Of a stretch of 56,585 nt of DNA, positions 25,312-35,019 are shown in pieces. Below the pieces are notes generated by a model. It was not told the DNA's origin. It was given only the letters and a program-made list of their open reading frames with translations, and searched no databases. Every line of letters starts with the position of its first letter. Within the stretch, counting starts at the first letter, position 1. Source of the DNA: an uncultured Mycoplasmatota bacterium (GTDB lineage Bacteria > Bacillota_I > Bacilli_A > Mycoplasmatales > Mycoplasmoidaceae); the NCBI GenBank assembly GCA_949527715.1, contig CATEWF010000002.1, forward strand, positions 1 to 56,585. Direction: 5' to 3'. A program made the position numbers and the translations under genes.

Positions 25312-28037
25312 GTTGCTTCATTTTCTTCTTTATATTCATAATTGCTTTCTGGCAATGTATTTCCAAATACATCATTCGGTAATAAATTATCTCCATTATA
25401 ATACAAACCAAGTTCATTAAATGGGTCTTGTCTTTTTAAAAAGAAATCTATATCCTGATTGATATAAAAATATCCGTTGGCAAATGCATATTCTGGTAAT
25501 ATAATATTATCTTTATTACCGACAGTATTTATATCTCGCCACATATATCTATTGATATTATCAAATTTATCAGCATAAAAAGGTATATTTTTATTATATC
25601 TTCTTAGTTTAAATTCGATACTTTCATACTTACCAGATAATATATCTCTTAAATTTTGTACAGTTAAATTACCAATTGAGTCAATAGCAAAATTATATTT
25701 ATCTATAACAGATACTACATTAACCATAGTATAGTTATTATTTCTATCATCACTAACAAGTATCTTTTCGTTACTAAGCAATCTATGTGGTAATCTTGTT
25801 GTTATTACAAGTAATTGTTGACCACTATCAGTACTTTTTATATTTACTTCTCGAATATTTAAATTAACATGTGAATCTTGATGTAACTCTCCAAACTCTT
25901 TTAATAAAATTTTATAATGAGCCTTATAATAATAACCCTCTGGATGCAATAAATCTAATGGTTCTTTATTAGTCACAGGTACTACTTTAAATCCATCTCT
26001 ATCATAATCATCAGTTTCTATCATATCATATTGATAATTGTATTCTGAAGATAGAGTATTTCCATTTTCTCTTAAATAGGTATTGAATCTAAAATCACAA
26101 TCCTCAAGTATATATTCATCACAAGTAGTTATATTATATTCAACAATATCACCGACAAATTCATTATCCAAAATAGTTATGTTATCTACAGAAAAACTAT
26201 ATTCAGTTTTATCTAAATCACCCCATCCAAATTGTTTTGTTTGCTTCCTATCTGATATATATTTTGTATTACCGCCAAAATCACATTCGTGAATAAATTT
26301 AACGTCCGATTTTGTTGCTTGTTTTTTAAAATCTTTTTCTATATCAAATGTTTTTCGTTCATCTTCTGATAAAAATAAATCAAAACCACAACTTAACTTA
26401 TTGAAACAATGTGAATATCTGACAGATTTTTCTTGCGGTTTATTTTTGTACCATTCATCATGCCCATCATTATTTTTTATAATGGTCAAATAGATTTCAG
26501 TTAATGGTCTTCCTCTATTATCTAATATATTGTCGATATTTATACCATCAGTCCACGTTATTTGTGTATTATTATCATTGTATATTGTAGAAGAAAACGC
26601 TAATTTATATTGCTCTTTATCAAATTCATTATTATCATTTTTTTCGATAAATTCATCATAAGAATCTACACAAATGCCATCTTTTAATGCTAATTCTTCT
26701 TTGGAATTTTTAAAATTTGGCAATTTTCTAAAAATTCTAATATAATATTCAGATTCTGTATCATTTATTAAATGATTAAATCTAAATTCAATATTTTTTA
26801 AATTTTCATTAACATCATCAAATACATTATCATCATAGATATCAACGTTTTCTCCAACAATTTGATTTAAAACATCAATATTAGTTATATGGAAACAATA
26901 TTCTTCATTTTTTCTATTTATATCACCTATATTATTAATTCTAATATTTTCAAATAAGTTATAATCATTTTCTTCATTATTTTTAAAATATAAATTAATA
27001 AAATGACCAGGTTTTAAATTATGTTTAGTATAACACTGAAATGCTAAAATCCTCTGACCATTATTACTGATAGTAAATTTTACATTTTTGATTAATAAAG
27101 AATTATGTCCATTATTATCTGTCACTAAACAATGATTATAATAATTTTTATAAGGATATGTTAGGCATAAATCCCAATTATACTCTGGTCTATGTTGATA
27201 TTTATTATATTTTGGATTGAATGAGAATAATGTTCTATCAGGATACATATCAATAAATTCACAACTTTCTTTATTGTTAATCACATGATTAAAATCATTA
27301 TCAATCCATTTATTACCATCTTTTTTCTTTGAAACAATTGTTGATTTATTTACAAAGCCAAACCAACCATTTTCTTCTACAAGATTAGTATTAATAGTAT
27401 CATCTATATCCATTATATTATCATAATCATATAAATGTTTATTTATTGTGCCAGTAAATGTATCAATATTAGTTCTATTAGTAAATTTAATATAAGTTCC
27501 ATCAAATTTACGTAAAACATCTTCTATAGTATTAAATTTATTCCTATCAGAACTATTAGTATATGAATTAACAATTTTAAAAGAAGTATTTCTTAATATA
27601 TGATTATTAAAAATATCTGTACCAGGATGATACTCATACCCACCTTCATCTGTTAATTTTTCACTTGAATACTCAGTATTACGAATCATATCAAGTCTGT
27701 TTGGATTTGTTTTTCCAAATGCTTTCTTGCAATGGGTCGCAGCCTTTGTGTCAGTGACAATTTCCGCATCATCATTACTTCCTTCTTTATAGATTATTTC
27801 AGTTAATGGATTAAACAAAATATTTGTACAATAAGGTTTAATAGTCGTTATTAAACGATATTTTGTACAATTATTTCGTTCATTTTCAAATACTTCATGT
27901 TGGTCTATCAAATCTCTTATATTTTCTGTAAATAAATAAGGTTTGGTGGACTGTTTAATCTCAACATCCACCAAATTATCCTTATTTACTGAATTAACAG
28001 ATTCTGTACTATTTAATCTAATCTTATACTTATCCAT
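25305..28037 (-). CDS. Large tail/baseplate structural protein (910 aa)
   Basis: A beta-rich, Asn/Asp/Tyr-rich protein with no enzyme motif. Recognisable but unassigned landmarks are FIHECDFGGNTKYISDRKQ near residue 590-610, VGDIVEYNITTCDEY soon after, and a C-terminus rich in GYFYINQDIDFFLKRQDPF. Cysteines are frequent (ending NEATC). It overlaps the next gene by 7 bases and the preceding 2220-aa gene by 8 bases, so the three are translated as a coupled block. Tail-tip or fibre-network role inferred from place and composition only. Confidence 0.6.
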   Translation of the reverse strand: MDKYKIRLNSTESVNSVNKDNLVDVEIKQSTKPYLFTENIRDLIDQHEVFENERNNCTKYRLITTIKPYCTNILFNPLTEIIYKEGSNDDAEIVTDTKAATHCKKAFGKTNPNRLDMIRNTEYSSEKLTDEGGYEYHPGTDIFNNHILRNTSFKIVNSYTNSSDRNKFNTIEDVLRKFDGTYIKFTNRTNIDTFTGTINKHLYDYDNIMDIDDTINTNLVEENGWFGFVNKSTIVSKKKDGNKWIDNDFNHVINNKESCEFIDMYPDRTLFSFNPKYNKYQHRPEYNWDLCLTYPYKNYYNHCLVTDNNGHNSLLIKNVKFTISNNGQRILAFQCYTKHNLKPGHFINLYFKNNEENDYNLFENIRINNIGDINRKNEEYCFHITNIDVLNQIVGENVDIYDDNVFDDVNENLKNIEFRFNHLINDTESEYYIRIFRKLPNFKNSKEELALKDGICVDSYDEFIEKNDNNEFDKEQYKLAFSSTIYNDNNTQITWTDGINIDNILDNRGRPLTEIYLTIIKNNDGHDEWYKNKPQEKSVRYSHCFNKLSCGFDLFLSEDERKTFDIEKDFKKQATKSDVKFIHECDFGGNTKYISDRKQTKQFGWGDLDKTEYSFSVDNITILDNEFVGDIVEYNITTCDEYILEDCDFRFNTYLRENGNTLSSEYNYQYDMIETDDYDRDGFKVVPVTNKEPLDLLHPEGYYYKAHYKILLKEFGELHQDSHVNLNIREVNIKSTDSGQQLLVITTRLPHRLLSNEKILVSDDRNNNYTMVNVVSVIDKYNFAIDSIGNLTVQNLRDILSGKYESIEFKLRRYNKNIPFYADKFDNINRYMWRDINTVGNKDNIILPEYAFANGYFYINQDIDFFLKRQDPFNELGLYYNGDNLLPNDVFGNTLPESNYEYKEENEATC

Positions 28038-31000
28038 TTTGTATTTGTTTAAAATTTGCTGTAAATGTAACTTCTCTTATATTAGTCACATTATCCTTAT
28101 ACATTACTCCTATATTAGAAATTTCATTGTTTGTTATTTCAATTAAATCGTCTCCAACAGAGGATGACCATCCGTCAAATTCATATCCTTCATCAATTTC
28201 TATATCGTCTGGTGTAATAGTATTTGTATCTGCATTAAATGATGCTTCCCTCATTTCAGTTGTTAACGTATCTTTCCATTTACCATTTGCACCTAACGCT
28301 AATTTAAATATAGTAGGTTCATAAATAGCTTCAATTATTATACTTTCGTTATTCATTTGAAATGGAAATCTATCTATATGGATAGGATTACCATCCAAAC
28401 CAATTTTTACTAATCCACCATAATAATACCCATTCTTAACTTCAACATTCGTTGGATAACCACTATTAAAAATACTATCTACCCATTCATTTCCCTTTTT
28501 ATGTATTGTTAAATCAGTATTTTCATCAATTTCGTCTTTTATATTATTAACATTCCATACTACAGCATATCTCGTCTCACTTCTACTACCATTACCACTT
28601 AATTCATTTACATCAGCTTTTAATGGTAAATTCGTAACATCTGTTATAATACAATTTGTCTTTTTACGAACAGAACTATTAAATATTAATTTAGCAAATA
28701 TACTATCATTATCAAAATAATTTTTTAATTGAGTATACATTGTCGTATCCAGATTAAAATAAATAATTTTATTATCTAATGGTGTTCCAATAGAAATAGG
28801 TGAGAATGTTCCATTACCTTCTACCTTTAATTGTTCATTCAATTTCAAACTAAAATCTAAATTAGATGTAAAATAATCAACATAATATGGCAAATTACCA
28901 CTTAATTCCACACCAAGTTTATAATCCACTACATTATTATAGCCACTATTAGCATTACCTGTAATAGTATTTAACTCACTTAATATAAGATTAATTTGTA
29001 CATCCTCACTTCTATCATACAAAGGAGAAACAGTACGGCAATTATTAGATGTTACCACTATTACAAAAAAACGTTTTAAATCATTATCAATATCAAATAC
29101 ACCATTTGTACTATAGCCATGATTTCTATCAATTGCATTTTCGTTTTCTTCTGTCGGGGTATGCCCATCTGCTTTATTAGTTACTTTACCATATAAGGTA
29201 TTAATATTAATATTTTTATCATATAAATCTGAATTACCATTAAATGTTTTTGTCCATATACCGTTATTAACATTTAATGTACTTCCAGCTAAAGGATAAT
29301 TTGAACCATTATATTCAATTAAATAAAAACGATTATTATCGTCATTATCTCCTTTATTCAAAGACATAGTTAATACTTTATCAACTAACCTATTTAATGA
29401 AACACTCATATCGCCATATATTGTTTCTGATATATAGGCATTCTTATTATCCTCGATAGTTAATTCATCTTGACTTCTTCCTACTTCTATATAATCAGAT
29501 TTATTATCTTTATTATATCCTATATATGTTTTACCATCTTTATTATCAATATAACGTATAGTGGGAATATCATCCTCTCCATTAATAGTTTTAACTTGAA
29601 TATTAGATATGTTACCTAATTCAAAAGTGGGGAATTGTGGATTATTATTGTCAAGAATACCATTGTTAATAACGCCAGTAAATAAGCCGTTCATTTTAAC
29701 AAACTGACCACGTTTATCATCTCGACCATAATAAGGTATATTATTTACATAAGACCACGCAACCATATTATTTAATCTTAATACCTTATCTATAATATGA
29801 AAGAAAAAATATAGTTCATTGTTATCATCACCTTCCATTTTAACACTCATATTACCTATAACTGGTAATTTTTGACCAGATGAATTAACTACTCTTATAC
29901 CATAAGGTTTTTTAAACCATTTGTTTTGGTCTCTTACATATTCACCTTTTTCATTTACTCCATTTAATCTATCATACCCAAAACAAATATTTCCACTTTT
30001 AACATTCGCAACACTACCATCATACCCATAATCTTCGTTTGTAACACTTGCTATTGTTGGAATTTGGATATCATCTATTGAATACATTTCAAAATCAGGA
30101 TTATTACTCTTGTATTTATTTCCATCTTCTTTCGTTAACTGATTAGCATCATTTTCGCCATTATTTTCTTCTTCATTATAGTATAAATGATATTTAACAG
30201 GTAACTTTCTTGTTTGTACTGTTATTGTGATATCTTTTGGTTCAAGTAAACTTGTTAACCAAAATGTTTCTTTAACTAAATCAATATAATTGTTTTCAAA
30301 ATCCTTGATTGAAGTATCATTTATAAAATCACTTTTAATTTGGATATAATCATCAATAATTTCAAATATCTGTTGTTCTAACATTTTCTGTTCTTCGGTA
30401 TTGTCTTCATGTATTTCTGAAAACATATTCTTATAGTCCTGTTTAATTTTTTCTATTTCTTCGTCTTTTGTTATATTTTGATAATGTTCATCATTTGATA
30501 TACTTTCTAAAAAACCATTAATTTCATTATTGATATTTCCAACAAATTCTGCATATTTGTTGCATATTTGTGATAGACTATTATAAGTATCAACAACATT
30601 TTCTTTCATATTATCATACTGTTCTTTCACTTCATCATAACCATCAACTTTGGTAATATCATAATTACTACGATTACTTAAATGTATCCATGCTTTACCA
30701 ATATTATCAATATCAGGATTAAAATTATTAATATTATCCTTCCATCCAATTCCAAAAATTTCCATTTTTAAGCCGCTTATATCGACTTCATTGACAAATA
30801 ATTTATATGGTAATGTATCATTGATACGTATAATTACCTGTGATGAGTTTTTATTATTTTCTTTACCATCACACATGGCAGTTATAGACAATTTATAGTC
30901 AACATCACCTTTGGGAACAACTATTCTTATTGTTTTTGTTTCTTCGTCATAAATAAAACAATTATTTTTAACAAATTTTTGAATTTCATAATCCTTTATA

Positions 31001-34000
31001 CTTATCTCTTGTGCATAACCTTCATATTTAACCTCGTAGTCGTTAAAATCATCTTCTCTATATGGACTAATCATCAATTTATATTGACCATTGGCATTTT
31101 CTTCATCAATAATACTATCAATTATAATATAGCCACCATACATATCTAAATTCTCAGTTGCTTTATCAATAATATCCTGATAACTTTCATTTTCATCAAA
31201 TCTTTGATTATTAGGTATTTCGTTATCTACTTTTGAAAAAGTAAAATATACTTTTAAAGGCATAAAACTAATATCTGTTGACGAAATATTTCCATCAGCA
31301 TCAATTATTGTTATCTCATATTTCCCATTTGGAATGAAGGTTTTATCACTCATATCATGATACCCCTTTATATCATCAGGTACCTTACCAAGTGATATTT
31401 TATCATATGGTATATTCAATATTGAAAAACCAATACTGTTATTTTCTAATGAATTGATCATTATATCATAATTTTTAGATACATTTGTCATATCCAATAA
31501 TATATACCCATCACCATTGTTATGCATATCACTGCACCAACTATTTGGTTTATAGTCAATAGTAAATGGAGAAGCCACACTACTATCATTTTCACAAGGA
31601 GAGAAAAATTCACTATTAAATTTATCAATTGCAGTTTTACCCATTTTTAAACCAAAATAGAAATAGAATGAATTTTCATAACGAGGCAATGAATTGTTAT
31701 TATCGTAATAATATGGGTCACTACCCATTCTGAACATATAATAATCACGGCTACAAGTTTCTAAATTATGATTTTTTGAGTAATTACAGTCTCCACTTTT
31801 ACGCATCAATCCTTTTAATAAACCATCGAAGTTATTGGTGTAAAGATATCTTAAATCATATTCCTTTAAACCATTTTTATTGTTTAGTCTTGTTCGTAAT
31901 CTATTTCCATTTAATGTAGCAAACATGCTACGTTCATCGACATTATATAATTCATCATATGATATAAAACCATCAGGTGTTAATTTATCATACGCTCCTT
32001 CATCACCTTCAAGTTTAGTTAAATCAGCAACTTCCTTTGCCTCATCCAGAGAAACGCCATATTCACAGATTCTAGATAAATTTAAACATGATTTCCTTTC
32101 CATCTCAATAGATGAACAACCAATACCATAGAAAAGACCACCATCACTATGTTTTCCCATTTCACCACATTCATCAAATTTGTTCAAGTTACCCCAATCA
32201 CATCCAGTTGCCTCAGTAAATTGTTCGTAAATAATATCATTATTGCCATTTATAACAACATTACCCTCAGAATCTACTTCTATAACAGTATCTGTGAATA
32301 ATATATCAGTTGGTAGTTTATATGTTGTTGATACCAAATTTTTAAAAAATTGAGGAATACCATTGCTATCACAATCATTCAAACTACCAAGCAATACAAT
32401 ATCTGTTGCAAACAATAATATTACACCGTCTCCATTTCTTCGTTTAGCCAATTCGTAATCATAATTTAAAGCCCTGTAATAATAGATTGTTTGACCAAGT
32501 AAATTTTCCTTTGTCAATATTAAACCTTTATTTACATTAACAGTGGTTTTCTCATTATGACATTTACTGCCACAATTATTATTAATACTACTAGGAGTAT
32601 TATATGGTTTACCTGTAATAGGACTATTAAATGTTTCACCTGTTAAATTACGTTTTAAAGCACATTGTTGATATACCATTAAATTAAAATTAGTATCTGC
32701 TCGACACCATTGGTCTTTAGCCTTTCTTTTGAAAAGACCAAATAAGAAACTTTTCTTCGGTGTTATCTTACGATACCATAATGGGGCATACAACACACCA
32801 TTAACCCAGTCATTCTGAAAGTTAAATGAAGTAGCATCATTTTCTTGTGCCAATTGATTCTCAATACAAGTTATTAATACATTATTATTCATATTTGAAA
32901 TTTGAATAACTTCTAATCGGCTTCTTTCTTCTGGATTTTTTATGCCATTTTGTTCTTTATTATGACTATCTTTTACTTTTTTCAATACACAAGGTGCTAT
33001 TTTCATTAATATAGGATAAAACGCTATTTTATTAATACCGTCATCACAGAAACTACTTGATAAAGTTATACCTTTTACAACCATAGACATAAACAACTTT
33101 CCTAACAATTCAAAAGGTTTACCTAACCAACATAACGGTCTAATACCAAGAATTTTAAAACATAAACCTTTTGATATTTTCAAGAACAAATTTGCAATTT
33201 GACAAAGTGGTTCCATTATTAATGCCAAAACGGTATTAATCGTTGCAATTATCCATATTACGATTTTCATCAACACACATATAAATCTATAAGTAAAACT
33301 TAATTTTATGCTTAAATTATTATATGGCATTGGATTGTTGTCCCCATAATGATTTATCAATTTAATTCCTGTATGTTTTCTATTTGTTGAATTTTTATTC
33401 TTTTGTAACCTAGGAATATAACTTTTTACCGTATATACATTATTCCAGAATAAATCACAATAACTTTCCTCGTTTGTTGCACTACCAAACTCATAATCTG
33501 CCTCTTTTGCCTTCATAAATTGCGGATATTCATTATCATAATGTGGGTTATTTGGGACTAAAAAACAGCATCTTTTGTGTGCAGTTGCATCTGTTGGACT
33601 TTCTTCCAAAGAAATTCTAAATCTTGCTCTTGTTCTTGTTGGAATACCTTTTGAAGGGTCATCAGTAGGAACTATATTACCGAATTCGTCTGTCATTACA
33701 TAGTCCAAATTCATCGGTATTTGATAACACCATATGCCATCACCATTGATAAGCCTATTTCCTTTTATTGGAAATTCTTCTACTTTTCCATCAATTGTTT
33801 TACGTATCATTTCAATTGAACCTTCGCCTGCCGATAAGTCAGCCATTTTACCAACTTGGTCAGTTCCTGTACAGTTTTTGCCAATAGCATTACTACCTTT
33901 ATCAGTTATAATACTGCCAATAAAAACACAAGTTGGTTCAAACTTATATTCAATATTAATATCACAACGTGTAATAGCAATATGTTCATCACCATTATTA

Positions 34001-34692
34001 CTATTACCCCAATAAGAATAAACAAAAACACCCTTATCCTGTGAATATAGCTGAACTAATGAATTTAAATTATTAGAACTTTTAAATTTATTTGGACTTT
34101 CAAATTGATTTATATTATAACCTTTATAAACCATATCTCTTGGTCTTTGTGATAAAACACCAATATCAGACATATCCAAATCTACATGAATATTCTGTGA
34201 GCCTGTAGGCACACCAAATATCATATAATCACCACTCTCGTTTGTTACCGTTGTATATTTATAATATTTTTCAAAAATTTCAATAACATCATTATTATCC
34301 AGCACTAAACGTTTATTAGGAAATGTACCAACGTCTTGATGGCAAGCATTATCTAAAAAATCTGGCAACAAGTTATAACGTATATTATCGTAGTTAGTAT
34401 CTTGAGGACTAACAAAATTATATAAAATACGTTGATTAACAGTAGAATCTTCGTCAATTGGTATAAATACAGATACCTTTGCGTTTGGAATACCAAAATT
34501 GTCATTAGCAACCACACGTCCGACAATAACACCATAATCCGAATCATAAAAACTATATTCATTCTTCTGATTCAGTTTAAGTGATAAAATTTCAAACATA
34601 TCATATGTCTGAACTAAAGGTAAATCAACTTTTATTACATCGTTTTCCTTACTTATTTTTGTTCTTATACGATAACTTCTATTATTTTCCAT
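28030..34692 (-). CDS. Giant tail protein with Ig-like N-terminus, hydrophobic triple helix and InlB-type C-terminal repeat (2220 aa)
   Basis: Residues ~52-80 (YGVIVGRVVANDNFGIPNAKVSVFIP) match the start of carboxypeptidase-regulatory-like/Ig-type domains, closed by SGDYMIFGVPTGSQNIHVD at ~153-171. At ~465-545 lie three strongly hydrophobic stretches with Cys (FICVLMKIVIWIIATINTVL and following), unusual for a virion protein. A coiled coil is found near 1340-1450. The last ~95 residues resemble a Listeria-Bacteroides InlB B-repeat: Y-x-(A/F)xGA-like strand, GYEFDGWSS, final TFTANF. No protease or hydrolase motif is recognised. Encoded between gp6-like and tail-fibre-type genes, it probably forms a central tail or baseplate element with adhesion and perhaps membrane-inserting parts. 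Confidence 0.65.
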   Translation of the reverse strand: MENNRSYRIRTKISKENDVIKVDLPLVQTYDMFEILSLKLNQKNEYSFYDSDYGVIVGRVVANDNFGIPNAKVSVFIPIDEDSTVNQRILYNFVSPQDTNYDNIRYNLLPDFLDNACHQDVGTFPNKRLVLDNNDVIEIFEKYYKYTTVTNESGDYMIFGVPTGSQNIHVDLDMSDIGVLSQRPRDMVYKGYNINQFESPNKFKSSNNLNSLVQLYSQDKGVFVYSYWGNSNNGDEHIAITRCDINIEYKFEPTCVFIGSIITDKGSNAIGKNCTGTDQVGKMADLSAGEGSIEMIRKTIDGKVEEFPIKGNRLINGDGIWCYQIPMNLDYVMTDEFGNIVPTDDPSKGIPTRTRARFRISLEESPTDATAHKRCCFLVPNNPHYDNEYPQFMKAKEADYEFGSATNEESYCDLFWNNVYTVKSYIPRLQKNKNSTNRKHTGIKLINHYGDNNPMPYNNLSIKLSFTYRFICVLMKIVIWIIATINTVLALIMEPLCQIANLFLKISKGLCFKILGIRPLCWLGKPFELLGKLFMSMVVKGITLSSSFCDDGINKIAFYPILMKIAPCVLKKVKDSHNKEQNGIKNPEERSRLEVIQISNMNNNVLITCIENQLAQENDATSFNFQNDWVNGVLYAPLWYRKITPKKSFLFGLFKRKAKDQWCRADTNFNLMVYQQCALKRNLTGETFNSPITGKPYNTPSSINNNCGSKCHNEKTTVNVNKGLILTKENLLGQTIYYYRALNYDYELAKRRNGDGVILLFATDIVLLGSLNDCDSNGIPQFFKNLVSTTYKLPTDILFTDTVIEVDSEGNVVINGNNDIIYEQFTEATGCDWGNLNKFDECGEMGKHSDGGLFYGIGCSSIEMERKSCLNLSRICEYGVSLDEAKEVADLTKLEGDEGAYDKLTPDGFISYDELYNVDERSMFATLNGNRLRTRLNNKNGLKEYDLRYLYTNNFDGLLKGLMRKSGDCNYSKNHNLETCSRDYYMFRMGSDPYYYDNNNSLPRYENSFYFYFGLKMGKTAIDKFNSEFFSPCENDSSVASPFTIDYKPNSWCSDMHNNGDGYILLDMTNVSKNYDIMINSLENNSIGFSILNIPYDKISLGKVPDDIKGYHDMSDKTFIPNGKYEITIIDADGNISSTDISFMPLKVYFTFSKVDNEIPNNQRFDENESYQDIIDKATENLDMYGGYIIIDSIIDEENANGQYKLMISPYREDDFNDYEVKYEGYAQEISIKDYEIQKFVKNNCFIYDEETKTIRIVVPKGDVDYKLSITAMCDGKENNKNSSQVIIRINDTLPYKLFVNEVDISGLKMEIFGIGWKDNINNFNPDIDNIGKAWIHLSNRSNYDITKVDGYDEVKEQYDNMKENVVDTYNSLSQICNKYAEFVGNINNEINGFLESISNDEHYQNITKDEEIEKIKQDYKNMFSEIHEDNTEEQKMLEQQIFEIIDDYIQIKSDFINDTSIKDFENNYIDLVKETFWLTSLLEPKDITITVQTRKLPVKYHLYYNEEENNGENDANQLTKEDGNKYKSNNPDFEMYSIDDIQIPTIASVTNEDYGYDGSVANVKSGNICFGYDRLNGVNEKGEYVRDQNKWFKKPYGIRVVNSSGQKLPVIGNMSVKMEGDDNNELYFFFHIIDKVLRLNNMVAWSYVNNIPYYGRDDKRGQFVKMNGLFTGVINNGILDNNNPQFPTFELGNISNIQVKTINGEDDIPTIRYIDNKDGKTYIGYNKDNKSDYIEVGRSQDELTIEDNKNAYISETIYGDMSVSLNRLVDKVLTMSLNKGDNDDNNRFYLIEYNGSNYPLAGSTLNVNNGIWTKTFNGNSDLYDKNININTLYGKVTNKADGHTPTEENENAIDRNHGYSTNGVFDIDNDLKRFFVIVVTSNNCRTVSPLYDRSEDVQINLILSELNTITGNANSGYNNVVDYKLGVELSGNLPYYVDYFTSNLDFSLKLNEQLKVEGNGTFSPISIGTPLDNKIIYFNLDTTMYTQLKNYFDNDSIFAKLIFNSSVRKKTNCIITDVTNLPLKADVNELSGNGSRSETRYAVVWNVNNIKDEIDENTDLTIHKKGNEWVDSIFNSGYPTNVEVKNGYYYGGLVKIGLDGNPIHIDRFPFQMNNESIIIEAIYEPTIFKLALGANGKWKDTLTTEMREASFNADTNTITPDDIEIDEGYEFDGWSSSVGDDLIEITNNEISNIGVMYKDNVTNIREVTFTANFKQIQNG

Positions 34693-34948
34693 TTATTTTT
34701 TTATGCTTACTAATTTTAGATAAATTAAATGATGGTTCTTTACCAATTATAAGACATATAATCAAATATGCAATCATTGGTATGATTATAATAATAACTA
34801 TACTACCAGCGAAAATTCCAAATAATATTTGTGAAAATATTTTTAATATCTTATACATAAAATTTTCACTATCATCATTATATTCTGGATTATACCCATC
34901 ACTGTATTTTTCCATTTTATCATATGTTTTTTTACAATTACAGCCCAT
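34682..34948 (-). CDS. Small membrane protein with N-terminal GCNCKK motif (88 aa)
   Basis: The protein starts MGCNCKKTYDKMEKYSDGY, continues with acidic residues and then a double hydrophobic segment (about 32-70, FSQILFGIFAGSIVIIIIIPMIAYLIICLII), and ends in a basic tail. The MGCNCKK start is shared in part with MCNCSKR (308-427) and CNCKKK in the 9759-10145 protein. Its end overlaps the start of the 2220-aa tail gene by 11 bases, so it begins the tail operon. It may anchor something to the membrane; function not known. Confidence 0.6.
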   Translation of the reverse strand: MGCNCKKTYDKMEKYSDGYNPEYNDDSENFMYKILKIFSQILFGIFAGSIVIIIIIPMIAYLIICLIIGKEPSFNLSKISKHKKINGK

Positions 34949-34956
34949 AATAAAAA

Positions 34957-34991
34957 AATGCTAATATATCTAAAAATAGTATATTAGCATT
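34957..34991 (-). terminator. Terminator after the gp6-like gene
   Basis: A perfect 12-bp stem (AATGCTAATATA/TATATTAGCATT) with an 11-base loop runs on the minus strand into TTTTTTTATTATG, the last bases being the anti-sense of the next gene's ATG region. Termination here would separate gp25-gp6 from the 18-kb tail operon, so that operon needs its own promoter or read-through. Confidence 0.8.
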
Positions 34992-35019
34992 AATTTTCCA
35001 AGAAACAAATTTATATCAC

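Noticed and set aside
34353..34562. 69-aa minus-strand frame inside the giant tail gene
   Set aside because: It overlaps the 2220-aa gene on the same strand in another frame and has no independent signals.
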